In this document: piece after piece, positions 1 to 8,813 of the stretch
How positions within the stretch are numbered: position 1 is the first letter of the stretch
Layout of the letters: each line of letters begins with the position of its first letter
NCBI RefSeq assembly: GCF_002742635.1
Contig: NZ_PEGF01000001.1
Location: forward strand, 62,001 to 126,000
Length of the DNA stretch: 64,000 nt
Reading direction: 5' to 3'
Source of the DNA: Caulobacter sp. X
GTDB lineage: Bacteria > Pseudomonadota > Alphaproteobacteria > Caulobacterales > Caulobacteraceae
Made by a program: the position numbers and the translations under genes
Notes under the pieces: model-generated
What the model saw: the letters and a program-made list of their open reading frames with translations, nothing else
Database searches by the model: none
Told to the model about the DNA's origin: nothing

Positions 1-135
1 GCCGCCGAGGTCGAAGCGACCGTCGCGACGCTCCGGCAACGCCTGACCGCCCTCGAAGCCGAGAACTTGGCTTTGCGCCAGCTCATTCGCCAGAGAGCAG
101 ACGACCCCAGTATTCCGGACGGCGCCAAGCCATAG
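1..135 (+). CDS. C-terminal fragment of an unknown coiled-coil protein
   Basis: The window opens inside a reading frame in frame 1 that runs 44 codons to a TAG at 133-135. The visible part is a leucine-rich heptad segment (LRQRLTALEAENLALRQLI) followed by a short polar tail, so it forms a coiled coil. The start and main domains lie outside the window. Similar tails occur in transposase accessory proteins and in many small regulators, so no function is assigned. Confidence 0.5.
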   Translation, partial: AAEVEATVATLRQRLTALEAENLALRQLIRQRADDPSIPDGAKP

Positions 136-223
136 ACATACAGCGCTGCTGACCGTCGCCTTCCTGGGCGCAGGCCAACGGCGGCAATTGGCGCTGAGTG
201 GACGGCGCTCTGGGAATCCAAAT

Positions 224-1579
224 CTATGAGAAAGGAGCGACTGGTTCTTGGTTACGGCCCAATCGCCTGTGCCGATCCAGGGTCAGCGCGACGAGGGTCG
301 CGACCGCGCCGGACGCCAGGTAGAGGCCGATGGCCGGCAAGCCCCATAGGCTGGCCAGGCCCAGGGCGGTCAGGGGGGCGAACCCTGCGCCGACCAGCCA
401 GGAAAGGTCAGAGGTGAGGGCCGCGCCGCTGTAGCGGTAGCGCTTGGAGAAGCCCGAACTCACGGCGCCGGCCGCCTGGCCGAAAGATAGGCCCAGGATG
501 ACAAAGCCGACGATTACATAAGCCGTCTGTCCCGCAGAACCGCCGTCCAGCAGACGCGGCGCCAGAAGGCTGAAGGCGCCGATCAGCAGGGCCGAAAGGG
601 CCAGGGCGTTCTGGCGCGTGATGCGGTCGGCGATCCAGCCGGACGCCAGGATGCCGCCGACCCCGAACACCGCGCCGACCACCTCGATGCGCAGGAAGGT
701 CAGGGCTTGGCTGGGGTTATGCAAGGCGACCCAGGACAGCGGAAAGACCGTCACCAGGTGGAACATCGCGAAGGTGGCCAGCGGCGCGACGGCGCCGATC
801 AGGACATTGCCCCCCTCGGCGCGCATCAGGCTGGCGATGCGGACGGGGCGAAGCTCACGCGACTCGAACAACGCGCCGAACTCCTCGGTCGCCACGATGC
901 GCAAACGCGCGAACAGCGCCACGACATTGATGGCGAACGCCGCGAAGAACGGATAGCGCCAGCCCCAGTCGAGGAAGTCGCGCGGCGCGAGGGTCGCGAC
1001 GAAATAGGCGAAGAGGCCGCTAGCCAGCATGAACCCGAACGGCGCGCCCAGTTGCGGGATCATGGCGTACCAGCCGCGCTTCTTTTCCGGCGCGTTCAGC
1101 GCGAGCAGGGAGGCCATGCCGTCCCAGGCCCCGGCGAGGGCCAGGCCCTGGCCGATCCTGCAGGCCGCCAGGGCCCAGATCGCCAGCGGACCGATCGACG
1201 CGTAGCTGGGCAGGAAGCTGATCGTGGCCGTCGAGCCGCCCAGCAGGAACAGCGCGATGGTCAGCTTGACGCCCCGCCCGTAGCGCCGGTCGACGGCGCC
1301 GAAGATTACCGAGCCGATCGGCCGGGCCACGAAGGCCAGCGAGAATAGCGCAAAGGCCAGCATCACGCCGGTCAGGCGGTCCACGAACGGAAACACCAGC
1401 TGCGGGAACACCAGCACCGAGGCGATGGCGTAGACAAAGAAATCGAAGAATTCCGAGGTTCTGCCAATGACCACGCCCAGCGCGATCTCGCCAGGTCGCG
1501 CGCCCTTGTGGTCGGCGTGGAGGCGCCGAGCGTCGCGCTCAAGGCCGGAAGAAGTGGGAACCGCGAATTCGTGGGCCAT
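224..1579 (-). CDS. MFS transporter, metabolite:H+ symporter (MHS) type
   Basis: An integral inner-membrane permease of about 450 residues with roughly twelve hydrophobic segments. The N-terminal signature GRTSEFFDFFVYAIAS, the VARPIGSVIFGAVDRRYGR loop between TM2 and TM3, and the GWRYPFFAAF stretch before the central loop are typical of the MHS family (ProP, ShiA, KgtP), which imports organic acids, osmolytes or aromatic acids with protons. The open frame extends to 1675. I prefer the ATG at 1579 because the extra 32 residues are basic and not transporter-like, and AAGG lies about 11 nt upstream of this ATG. It is divergent from cyoA. The substrate cannot be read from the sequence. Confidence 0.8.
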   Translation of the reverse strand: MAHEFAVPTSSGLERDARRLHADHKGARPGEIALGVVIGRTSEFFDFFVYAIASVLVFPQLVFPFVDRLTGVMLAFALFSLAFVARPIGSVIFGAVDRRYGRGVKLTIALFLLGGSTATISFLPSYASIGPLAIWALAACRIGQGLALAGAWDGMASLLALNAPEKKRGWYAMIPQLGAPFGFMLASGLFAYFVATLAPRDFLDWGWRYPFFAAFAINVVALFARLRIVATEEFGALFESRELRPVRIASLMRAEGGNVLIGAVAPLATFAMFHLVTVFPLSWVALHNPSQALTFLRIEVVGAVFGVGGILASGWIADRITRQNALALSALLIGAFSLLAPRLLDGGSAGQTAYVIVGFVILGLSFGQAAGAVSSGFSKRYRYSGAALTSDLSWLVGAGFAPLTALGLASLWGLPAIGLYLASGAVATLVALTLDRHRRLGRNQEPVAPFS

Positions 1580-1812
1580 GTCGTAAAGCGCCTTGTCCTT
1601 GGTTTCGTCCCAGCATCGCGCCGCCTTGTCGACGGTCTGGATACGAGCATGCCGCGAACGTATGTCGTCTGGCAAACGCCTTTGAGGCCTCTACGGCTCC
1701 GCGCCCCCGTTACAGCCCGGCCAGAGATCGCTTGATCATCGTCAAGCTGGCAATTGACCTAGGACAAACGGTCCAATGTTGCGTCGCGGCGCCCAAGCGT
1801 ATCAGCGCGCCC

Positions 1813-2874
1813 ATGCGACCGAATATCAGGCTCAAACCGAGCTCGACCCCGCTTAAGATGCTCGCCCTGGCGCCCCTGCTGCTGGCGCTGGGCGGTTGCG
1901 ACTGGGTCGTCATGAACCCGTCCGGCGACATCGCCGCCCAGCAACGCGACCTGATCATCCTCGCGACGGTGTTGATGCTGCTGATCATCGTGCCGGTGAT
2001 CGCGCTGACCCTGTTCTTCGCCTGGAAGTACCGGCGCTCGAACGAGGCGGCTAAGTACGACCCCGATTGGCACCACTCCACCCGCCTGGAGATCGTGATC
2101 TGGGCCGCGCCGCTGGTGATCATCACGATCCTGGGCGCCGTGACCTGGAGCAGCACCCACCTGCTGGACCCCTATCGTCCGCTGGACCGGATCGCGCCAG
2201 GCCGCACGGCCGAGAACATCAAGCCGCTGAAGGTCCAGGTCGTGGCCCTGGATTGGAAGTGGCTGTTCATCTACCCCGAGCTGGGGATCGCCACGGTCAA
2301 CGAACTGGCCGCGCCCGTCGATCGTCCGCTGAACTTCGAGCTGACCAGCTCGTCGGTGATGAACTCGTTCTACGTCCCCGCCCTGGCCGGCCAGATCTAC
2401 GCCATGCCGGGCATGACGACCAAGCTGCACGCCGTGATCAACAAGCCGGGTGTCTATGACGGCTTCTCGGCCAACTACAGCGGCGAGGGTTTCTCGCACA
2501 TGCGCTTCAAATTCCGCGGCATGAGCGAGGCGCAGTTCGCCCGCTGGGCCGAGGAGGTCCGCAAGGGGGGCGATCGCCTGGACGGCTCGCGCTACCTCGT
2601 CCTGGAAAAGCCCAGCGAGAGGGTCCCGCCCCAGCGCTTCGCCACGGTGGACGCCGAGCTCTTCCATAAGGCCGTCAACCGCTGCGTCGAGCCGGGCAAG
2701 ATGTGCCAGCACGACATGATGGCGATCGACGCCAAGGGCGGGCTGGGCATGGCCGGCGTCTACAACGTCACCACCCTCGAATACGACAAGCGCACCCGGC
2801 GCGGGGAGGGCGGTGGTTTCCGCTCCTTCGTCGCCGCGCTTTGCGCTCCTTTCGCCGGCTCCGCGGCGCGCTGA
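1813..2874 (+). CDS. cyoA: Cytochrome bo3 ubiquinol oxidase subunit II
   Basis: Subunit II of the quinol-oxidising terminal oxidase. From the ATG at 1813 it is 353 residues. It has a lipoprotein signal with lipobox LGGC (Cys29), two transmembrane helices (about residues 43-70 and 90-112) and a periplasmic cupredoxin-like domain. As expected for a quinol oxidase, the CuA ligand cluster of cytochrome c oxidases is absent. A TTG at 1732 would give a longer product, but the lipoprotein signal fits 1813. The C-terminal tail after the CyoA domain (about residues 325-353) is Arg/Gly-rich and looks species-specific. First gene of cyoABCD, 18 bp before cyoB. Confidence 0.95.
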   Translation: MRPNIRLKPSSTPLKMLALAPLLLALGGCDWVVMNPSGDIAAQQRDLIILATVLMLLIIVPVIALTLFFAWKYRRSNEAAKYDPDWHHSTRLEIVIWAAPLVIITILGAVTWSSTHLLDPYRPLDRIAPGRTAENIKPLKVQVVALDWKWLFIYPELGIATVNELAAPVDRPLNFELTSSSVMNSFYVPALAGQIYAMPGMTTKLHAVINKPGVYDGFSANYSGEGFSHMRFKFRGMSEAQFARWAEEVRKGGDRLDGSRYLVLEKPSERVPPQRFATVDAELFHKAVNRCVEPGKMCQHDMMAIDAKGGLGMAGVYNVTTLEYDKRTRRGEGGGFRSFVAALCAPFAGSAAR

Positions 2875-2892
2875 TTTCCTTAGAGACGCTTA

Positions 2893-4890
2893 ATGTCCCC
2901 GGACCTCGTAAAAGTCATCTTCGGCCGTCTCACCTGGGACGCCATTCCACTCCACGAGCCCATCCTGCTGGCGACCTTCGCCATGGTCGCCCTGGGCGGC
3001 CTGACGGTGCTGGCGCTGCTGACCCGCTACAAGCTGTGGGGCTACTTGTGGCGCGAGTGGCTGACCAGCGTCGACCACAAGAAGATCGGGGTGATGTACA
3101 TCATCCTGGCGATCGTCATGCTGCTGCGCGGCTTCGCCGACGCGCTGATGATGCGCGCCCAGCAGGCCATGGCGTTCGGCGAGGTCGCTGGCTATCTGCC
3201 GCCCCACCACTACGACCAGATCTTCACCGCCCACGGCGTGATCATGATCTTCTTCGTGGCCATGCCGCTTGTGACGGGCCTGATGAACCTGGTCGTGCCG
3301 ATGCAGATCGGCGCGCGCGACGTGGCCTTCCCGTTCCTGAACAACTTCAGCTTCTGGATGACCGTTGGCGGCGCCGTGCTGGTCATGGCCTCGCTGTTCG
3401 TGGGCGAGTTCGCCCGCACTGGCTGGCTGGCCTATCCGCCGCTGTCGAACCTGGCCTATAGCCCCGATGTCGGCGTCGACTACTACATCTGGGCCCTGCA
3501 GGTCGCGGGGGTCGGGACAACGCTCTCCGGCATCAATCTGGTCGTGACCATCATCAAGATGCGCGCCCCGGGCATGAGCCTGATGAAGATGCCGGTCTTC
3601 ACCTGGACCTCGCTGTGCACCAACGTCCTGATCGTGGCGACTTTCCCGATCCTGACCGCCACCCTGGCCCTGCTGACCGCCGACCGCTACCTGCTGACCA
3701 ACTTCTTCACGAACGACTTCGGGGGCAACCCGATGATGTACGTGAACCTGATCTGGATCTGGGGTCACCCGGAGGTCTACATCCTGATCCTGCCGGCCTT
3801 CGGCGTCTTCTCGGAAGTGGTCTCTACCTTCTGCGGCAAGCGCCTGTTCGGCTACAGCTCGATGGTCTACGCCACCGTCGTCATCACCATCCTGTCCTAC
3901 ATCGTCTGGCTGCACCACTTCTTCACGATGGGCTCGGGCGCGAGCGTGAACTCGTTCTTCGGGATCACGACGATGATCATCTCGATCCCGACAGGGGCGA
4001 AGATCTTCAACTGGCTGTTCACGATGTACCGCGGCCGCATCCGGTTCGAGGTGCCGATGCTGTGGACCGTCGGTTTCATGGTCACCTTCGTGATCGGCGG
4101 CATGACCGGCGTGCTGCTGGCCGTCCCGCCCGCCGACTTCGTGCTGCACAACAGCCTGTTCCTGATCGCCCACTTCCACAACGTGATCATCGGCGGCGTG
4201 GTGTTCGGCATGTTCGCCGGCATCACCTACTGGTTCCCCAAGGCCTTCGGCTTCAAGCTGGATCCGTTCTGGGGCAAGGTCTCGTTCTGGTGCTGGCTGG
4301 TCGGCTTCTGGGTCGCCTTCACCCCGCTCTACGTGCTGGGCCTGATGGGCGTGACCCGCCGCATGAGCCACTTCGAGGATCCCTCCTTGCAGATCTGGTT
4401 CGTGATCGCGGCGATCGGCGCGGTGATCATCCTGTGCGGCATCCTGGCCTTCCTGGTCCAGATCGTTGTCAGCATCCGCAACCGCGAGGCCCTGCGCGAC
4501 CTGACCGGCGACCCGTGGGGCGGCCGGACGCTGGAATGGTCGACTTCGTCGCCGCCGCCGGCCTACAACTTCGCCTTCACCCCGGTGGTCCACGAGCTGG
4601 ACGCCTGGTGGGACATGAAGGCGCGGGGCTATCAGCGGCCGACCAGCGGCTTCATCCCGATCCACATGCCCGCCAACACCGGCGCGGGCGTGGTCCTGGC
4701 GGGGATCAGCGTCGTGCTCGGCTTCGCCCTGATCTGGCACATCTGGTGGCTGGCGGCCGTCTCGTTCGTCGCCCTGATCGCCAGCGCGATCGCCCACACC
4801 TTCAACTTCAAGCGTGACTACTACATCCCAGCCGAGGAGGTCGTCCGCGTCGAGGACGCGCGCACCGAAGCCCTGCGGAGCCTGACCTGA
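2893..4890 (+). CDS. cyoB: Cytochrome bo3 ubiquinol oxidase subunit I
   Basis: Catalytic heme-copper subunit, 665 residues, close to the usual CyoB length, with about 14-15 transmembrane helices. Visible ligands are the low-spin heme histidine in [10 protein letters not shown], the CuB and cross-linked Tyr motif WGHPEVYI, the CuB His pair in LHHFFTMG, and the heme His pair in [10 protein letters not shown]. It oxidises ubiquinol, reduces O2 to water and pumps protons. The start is the ATG at 2893, 18 bp after cyoA. Only 2 bp separate its stop from cyoC. Confidence 0.98.
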   Translation: MSPDLVKVIFGRLTWDAIPLHEPILLATFAMVALGGLTVLALLTRYKLWGYLWREWLTSVDHKKIGVMYIILAIVMLLRGFADALMMRAQQAMAFGEVAGYLPPHHYDQIFTAHGVIMIFFVAMPLVTGLMNLVVPMQIGARDVAFPFLNNFSFWMTVGGAVLVMASLFVGEFARTGWLAYPPLSNLAYSPDVGVDYYIWALQVAGVGTTLSGINLVVTIIKMRAPGMSLMKMPVFTWTSLCTNVLIVATFPILTATLALLTADRYLLTNFFTNDFGGNPMMYVNLIWIWGHPEVYILILPAFGVFSEVVSTFCGKRLFGYSSMVYATVVITILSYIVWLHHFFTMGSGASVNSFFGITTMIISIPTGAKIFNWLFTMYRGRIRFEVPMLWTVGFMVTFVIGGMTGVLLAVPPADFVLHNSLFLIAHFHNVIIGGVVFGMFAGITYWFPKAFGFKLDPFWGKVSFWCWLVGFWVAFTPLYVLGLMGVTRRMSHFEDPSLQIWFVIAAIGAVIILCGILAFLVQIVVSIRNREALRDLTGDPWGGRTLEWSTSSPPPAYNFAFTPVVHELDAWWDMKARGYQRPTSGFIPIHMPANTGAGVVLAGISVVLGFALIWHIWWLAAVSFVALIASAIAHTFNFKRDYYIPAEEVVRVEDARTEALRSLT

Positions 4891-4892
4891 CC

Positions 4893-5519
4893 ATGGCCTC
4901 TCAAGCCCATGCCCTGACCGAAGCGGACAAGAACCGCTTCTACCTGACCAAGGAGCATCATCCGGAGAACGGGACCCTGCTGGGGTTCTGGATCTACCTG
5001 ATGAGCGACTGCCTGATCTTCGCGGTGCTGTTCGCCACCTACGCGGTGCTCGGCCGCAACTACGCGGCCGGTCCGTCGGGCGCGGACCTGTTCGACCTGC
5101 CGCTGGTGGCCGTGAACACGGGCCTGCTGCTGCTGTCGTCGATCACCTACGGCTTTGCGATGATCTCGGCCCAGGCCAAGAAGGCGAAGCCCGTCCTGGC
5201 CTGGCTGGCGGTCACCGGCCTGCTGGGTCTCGGCTTCCTGTCGCTGGAGCTCTACGAGTTCCATCACCTGATCAGCGAAGGCGCCGGTCCGCAGTGCAGC
5301 GCGTTCCTGTCGTCATTCTTCGTGCTGGTTGGCACGCACGGGCTGCACGTGACCTTCGGCGTCATCTGGCTGGTCACCCTGATGGTCCAGGTCGCCCAGC
5401 GCGGTCTCGGCGCCGAGATGAAGCGCCGCCTGATGTGCCTGTCGATGTTCTGGCACTTCCTGGACGTCATCTGGATCGGCGTCTTTTCGTTCGTCTACCT
5501 GCTCGGAGTCCTGAAATGA
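4893..5519 (+). CDS. cyoC: Cytochrome bo3 ubiquinol oxidase subunit III
   Basis: Accessory membrane subunit of the bo3 oxidase, 208 residues with five hydrophobic helices. [19 protein letters not shown] near the N terminus and the [11 protein letters not shown] segment are typical of CyoC/COX3 proteins. It lies 2 bp after cyoB, and its stop overlaps the cyoD start (ATGA at 5516-5519), so translation is probably coupled. Confidence 0.96.
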   Translation: MASQAHALTEADKNRFYLTKEHHPENGTLLGFWIYLMSDCLIFAVLFATYAVLGRNYAAGPSGADLFDLPLVAVNTGLLLLSSITYGFAMISAQAKKAKPVLAWLAVTGLLGLGFLSLELYEFHHLISEGAGPQCSAFLSSFFVLVGTHGLHVTFGVIWLVTLMVQVAQRGLGAEMKRRLMCLSMFWHFLDVIWIGVFSFVYLLGVLK

Positions 5520-5896
5520 GCGCGGCCAGCCACGACGCGCACGGCGCGCACGAAGACCATGACGGCGGCGCCCACGGCTCGCTGAAGGACTACGTGATCG
5601 GCTTCGTCCTGGCCGTGATCCTGACCGCCATCCCGTTCTGGCTGGTCATGGGCCATGTCCTGTCGCCGCCGATGACCGCCGTGGCGGTCATGGGGCTGGC
5701 GGTGATCCAGGTGCTGGTCCACATGATCTACTTCCTGCACATGAACTCGCGTTCGGAGGGCGGATGGACCCTGCTGGCCCTGATGTTCACCCTGATCCTG
5801 GTGGTGATCACGCTGAGCGGCTCGCTGTGGGTGATGCACAATCTGAACACTCACATGATGCCGACGACGGCGCACGACATGCAGCAGACGCCGTGA
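5516..5896 (+). CDS. cyoD: Cytochrome bo3 ubiquinol oxidase subunit IV
   Basis: Small subunit of the bo3 oxidase, 126 residues. A His/Asp-rich N terminus (about residues 5-20) precedes three transmembrane helices, including the family segment [12 protein letters not shown]. The start is set by the ATGA overlap with cyoC. A longer frame from 5294 runs through cyoC and is not real. No cyoE (heme O synthase) follows, so that gene must be elsewhere. Confidence 0.93.
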   Translation: MSAASHDAHGAHEDHDGGAHGSLKDYVIGFVLAVILTAIPFWLVMGHVLSPPMTAVAVMGLAVIQVLVHMIYFLHMNSRSEGGWTLLALMFTLILVVITLSGSLWVMHNLNTHMMPTTAHDMQQTP

Positions 5897-5910
5897 CCCA
5901 AGGCCTTCGC

Positions 5911-6627
5911 ATGCGGTCGATCATCCTGATCGGCCTTTGCGTGGTCTTCACGGCGGTCTTCCTCGCCCTCGGCGCGTGGCAGGTCCAGCGGCGCGCCTGG
6001 AAGCTCGACCTGATCGCCCGGGTCGAGCAGCGCCTCCACGCCGCGCCAGTCCCGCCTCCCGGACCGGCGCAATGGGCTAATCTATCGCAGGATAAGGACG
6101 CTTACCGCCGCGTGCGGCTGACGGGCGTCTATGATCACGGGCGCGAGGTCCTGACCCAGGCGGTGACCGAGTTGGGGCCGGGCTTCTGGGTGATGACGCC
6201 TTTGCGCACGGAGCAAGGCTTCACGGTCCTGGTCAATCGCGGCTTCGTTCCCGCCGCCCCGAAGTCGCCCGCGCGGGGCGCCAGCCAGGCGCCTGGACCG
6301 GTCAGCGTCGTCGGACTGCTGCGTCTCAGCGAGCCGGGCGGCGGCTTCCTGCGCGCTAACCGCCCCGGGGAGGGGCGCTGGTATTCCCGCGACGTCCAGG
6401 CCATCGGCCGCGCTGAGGGTATCAGCGGCCTGGCGCCTTACTTCGTTGACGCCGACGCCACGCCCAATCCCGGCGGCTGGCCCCGCGGCGGATTGACCGT
6501 CGTGCGTTTCCCCAACAGCCATCTTATCTATGCCCTGACCTGGTTCGGTCTCGCCCTGCTGACGGGCGGCGCGGCGGCCTATGTCGTGATCGACGCGCGC
6601 CGAGCCCATAGGAAAGAGGACGAATGA
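5911..6627 (+). CDS. SURF1 family oxidase assembly protein
   Basis: A 238-residue SURF1/Shy1 homologue that helps insert heme into heme-copper oxidases. It has the expected plan: an N-terminal helix ending in GAWQVQRRAWK, a periplasmic domain with VLVNRGFVP and a WYSRD segment, and a C-terminal helix following NSHLIYALTWFGLAL. The start could be GTG 5893, which overlaps the cyoD stop as GTGA, or ATG 5911. I chose ATG because AAGG lies 7 nt upstream. Its ATGA stop overlap with the kinase gene shows that oxidase, assembly factor and sensor are one transcription unit. Confidence 0.88.
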   Translation: MRSIILIGLCVVFTAVFLALGAWQVQRRAWKLDLIARVEQRLHAAPVPPPGPAQWANLSQDKDAYRRVRLTGVYDHGREVLTQAVTELGPGFWVMTPLRTEQGFTVLVNRGFVPAAPKSPARGASQAPGPVSVVGLLRLSEPGGGFLRANRPGEGRWYSRDVQAIGRAEGISGLAPYFVDADATPNPGGWPRGGLTVVRFPNSHLIYALTWFGLALLTGGAAAYVVIDARRAHRKEDE

Positions 6628-7979
6628 CGCCCAGCGCCAGCCTTCTGATCTCCGGCGTCTCGGGCTGGCTGTCGGGCGCGCGCGCGGCCGAGAACGCCAA
6701 CGGCCCCGCGGACGCCATCGCGCGCCAGAACATGCTTCAACTGATCCACCTGCGCTGGATCGCGGTGGCGGGCCAGGTGCTGACGATCCTGGCGGTGCAT
6801 TTCAGCTTCGGCTTCAAGCTGCCGCTGACGGCGATGATGCTGGTCCTGGCGGCCCTGGTGGCGCTCAATCTGTTCAGCCTGTTGCGTCTCAAGCGCGCTG
6901 AGCCTCTGGGCCCTTACGATCTCTTCGGCGCCCTGGCCTTGGACGCCCTGGCCTTGACCATCCAGCTCTATTTCAGCGGCGGGGCGACCAATCCCTTCAC
7001 GACCCTCTATCTGCTGCACGTGATCCTGGGCGCCGTCCTGCTCGAGGCCTGGGCGACCTGGGCGATCGTGGCGCTCATCAGCTTCTGCTTCGTGGGGCTG
7101 ATCGCCTTCAATCGTCCGATCATCGCCTCTGGACTCAGCGACCAGGCGTTTTTCGAGCTCTTCATCATGGGCATGCTGATCGGCATCGTCCTGGACGCGC
7201 TGCTGCTGGTGACCTTTGTCGGGCGGATCAACACCAACCTGCGCCGGCACGACGCGCACCTGGCCGCGTTGCGCCAGCAGGCGGCCGAGGAAACCCACAT
7301 CGTCCGCATGGGTCTGCTGGCCTCGGGCGCCGCGCACGAGCTGGGCACGCCCCTGGCGACGCTGGACGTCATCCTCGGCGACTGGAGCCGCATGCCGCTG
7401 TTTGGCGCAAACCCTGAACTGGCTCAGGAGCTAGAGGACATGCGCGGCGAGGTGCGGCGCTGCAAGGCGATCGTCAGCGGGGTTCTGCAGTCCGCTGGCG
7501 AGGCGCGAAGCGGCGAGGTGAGGGCGAGCACCCTGCGCGGCTTTATGGATGAGGTGGTGGCCGAGTGGCGCGCCAGTCGCGCAGACCACAATCTGATCTA
7601 TGAAACAGACCTCCTGGACGCGACGCCGATCGTCGCCGAGTCGACTCTAAAGCAGGTGATCCACAACGTGCTCGACAATGCGCTCGAGGCTTCGGCCGCG
7701 ACGACGCGGCTCAGCGCGGCGATACGGGACGGCTGGATCCGGATCGAGGTCGATGACGACGGGCCGGGTTTCACCGAGGCGACATTGCAAAGCTTCGGGA
7801 CGCCATACAATTCCACCAAGGGGCGGGTCGGCGGCGGATTGGGCCTGTTCCTGGTCGTCAATGTCCTGCGCAAGCTGGGGGGGCGCGTCAGCGCCGCGAA
7901 CGGTCCTGAAGGGGGCGCGCGGGTTGTCTTGAGCCTGCCTCTGTCGTCACTTGAAATCGGAGGTGATCGTGTCGATTGA
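6624..7979 (+). CDS. RegB/PrrB-like redox sensor histidine kinase
   Basis: A membrane sensor kinase of 451 residues with about six transmembrane helices (residues 40-205). The periplasmic loop carries GGATNPF (residues 119-125), the quinone-sensing signature of RegB/PrrB/ActS. The H-box GAAHELGTPLAT places the phosphorylated His at 238. A Cys at 280 in RRCKAIVSG matches the redox-active cysteine of RegB. The ATP-binding part shows N, G1 and G2 boxes (VLDNALEAS, DDDGPGF, GGGLGLFLV). It starts inside the SURF1 stop (ATGA). By family knowledge it reports quinone and oxygen status to its response regulator; its position after cyo suggests control of this oxidase. Confidence 0.9.
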   Translation: MTPSASLLISGVSGWLSGARAAENANGPADAIARQNMLQLIHLRWIAVAGQVLTILAVHFSFGFKLPLTAMMLVLAALVALNLFSLLRLKRAEPLGPYDLFGALALDALALTIQLYFSGGATNPFTTLYLLHVILGAVLLEAWATWAIVALISFCFVGLIAFNRPIIASGLSDQAFFELFIMGMLIGIVLDALLLVTFVGRINTNLRRHDAHLAALRQQAAEETHIVRMGLLASGAAHELGTPLATLDVILGDWSRMPLFGANPELAQELEDMRGEVRRCKAIVSGVLQSAGEARSGEVRASTLRGFMDEVVAEWRASRADHNLIYETDLLDATPIVAESTLKQVIHNVLDNALEASAATTRLSAAIRDGWIRIEVDDDGPGFTEATLQSFGTPYNSTKGRVGGGLGLFLVVNVLRKLGGRVSAANGPEGGARVVLSLPLSSLEIGGDRVD

Positions 7980-8502
7980 CCGCAAGCTGATCATCATCGA
8001 GGACGACGAGAAGTTCGCCGCCACGCTGAAGCGCTCCTTCGAGCGTCGCGGTTATGAAGTCGTCCACGCTCGCGGCCTGGACGAGGCGCTCACGGCGTTG
8101 ACGACCTTCGCGCCACGCTACGCCGTCGTCGACCTGAAGCTGGCCGGCGAGTCTGGCCTAGCCTGCGTGCGCGCCTTGGCCGGGCGCGATCCGTCGATGC
8201 TGATCGTGGTTCTAACGGGCTTCGCCAGCATCGCCACGGCAGTAGAGGCGATCAAACTTGGCGCCTCCCACTACCTCGCCAAGCCCTCGAATACCGATGA
8301 CATCGAAGCGGCGTTTCTTAAGCGGGAAGGGGACATCGACGCTGAGATCGGCGTTCGGGCGACCTCGATCAAGAGCCTGGAGTGGGAACGCATCCATCAG
8401 ACCCTTGTCGAGGCCGACTTCAACATTTCGGAAACGGCCCGCCGCCTGGGCATGCATCGCCGAACTCTCGCCCGAAAGCTTGAAAAGCGTCGGATATCTT
8501 GA
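7969..8502 (+). CDS. RegA/PrrA/ActR-like response regulator
   Basis: A 177-residue two-domain regulator. The receiver has the acidic pair IIEDDEK, the phosphoacceptor Asp55 in VVDLKL and Lys105 in LAKPS. The C-terminal third (about 135-177) is a Fis-type helix-turn-helix (NISETARRLGMHRRTLARKL), the RegA pattern. The start is GTG 7969, which has a full GGAGG 5 nt upstream and lies within the kinase stop region; a TTG at 7951 is less likely. It is the last gene of the cyo-SURF1-regB-regA unit and probably activates or represses respiratory genes by redox state. Confidence 0.9.
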   Translation: MSIDRKLIIIEDDEKFAATLKRSFERRGYEVVHARGLDEALTALTTFAPRYAVVDLKLAGESGLACVRALAGRDPSMLIVVLTGFASIATAVEAIKLGASHYLAKPSNTDDIEAAFLKREGDIDAEIGVRATSIKSLEWERIHQTLVEADFNISETARRLGMHRRTLARKLEKRRIS

Positions 8503-8813
8503 CGGCGCTCTGCTTCCCATCCTTTGGCGCCTCTCCATAGATCGGGGCGAGCGTTGCGCCGTCTCAGGCGGATGGCGTCGGTCTTTGGACGCTTTTAGGG
8601 GCCTTGTGGTTCGCCTATAGGCAAGTTTCGTGGTCACCCAGCGGCTTTTGCGAGCGAACGTGGCTCAACATCCATGCGGGGGCGACATTTTCAGTGAAAT
8701 GTCATCCGTCGCGCCTCGAAGCTGGCCGAGACCGGCGGAAGATCGGTCTAGAGGCGTCGACCTGGGGATAACCGCCGCAGGCGGTGGGCGCGACAGCCTC
8801 GAAAGAGGACCGC
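8503..8813. other. Intergenic region upstream of the first TBDR
   Basis: 311 bp without a convincing gene. It contains a 7-bp inverted repeat, GACATTT-N6-AAATGTC (8684-8703), about 110 bp before the receptor start, and a short GC hairpin ACCGCC-N3-GGCGGT at 8771-8785. The reading frames crossing it are poor in coding character. It probably holds the promoter of the TBDR operon. Confidence 0.5.
8684..8703. promoter_or_regulatory. Candidate operator palindrome upstream of TBDR
   Basis: GACATTT and AAATGTC form perfect 7-bp arms around a 6-bp spacer, in an otherwise GC-rich intergenic region and well placed to control the receptor gene at 8814. No cognate regulator is adjacent. Confidence 0.35.

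Noticed and set aside
2890..4797. Long minus-strand frame opposite cyoB
   Set aside because: It lies wholly opposite cyoB and is rich in His, Asp, Gln and Arg, the usual reverse-strand shadow of a high-GC gene.
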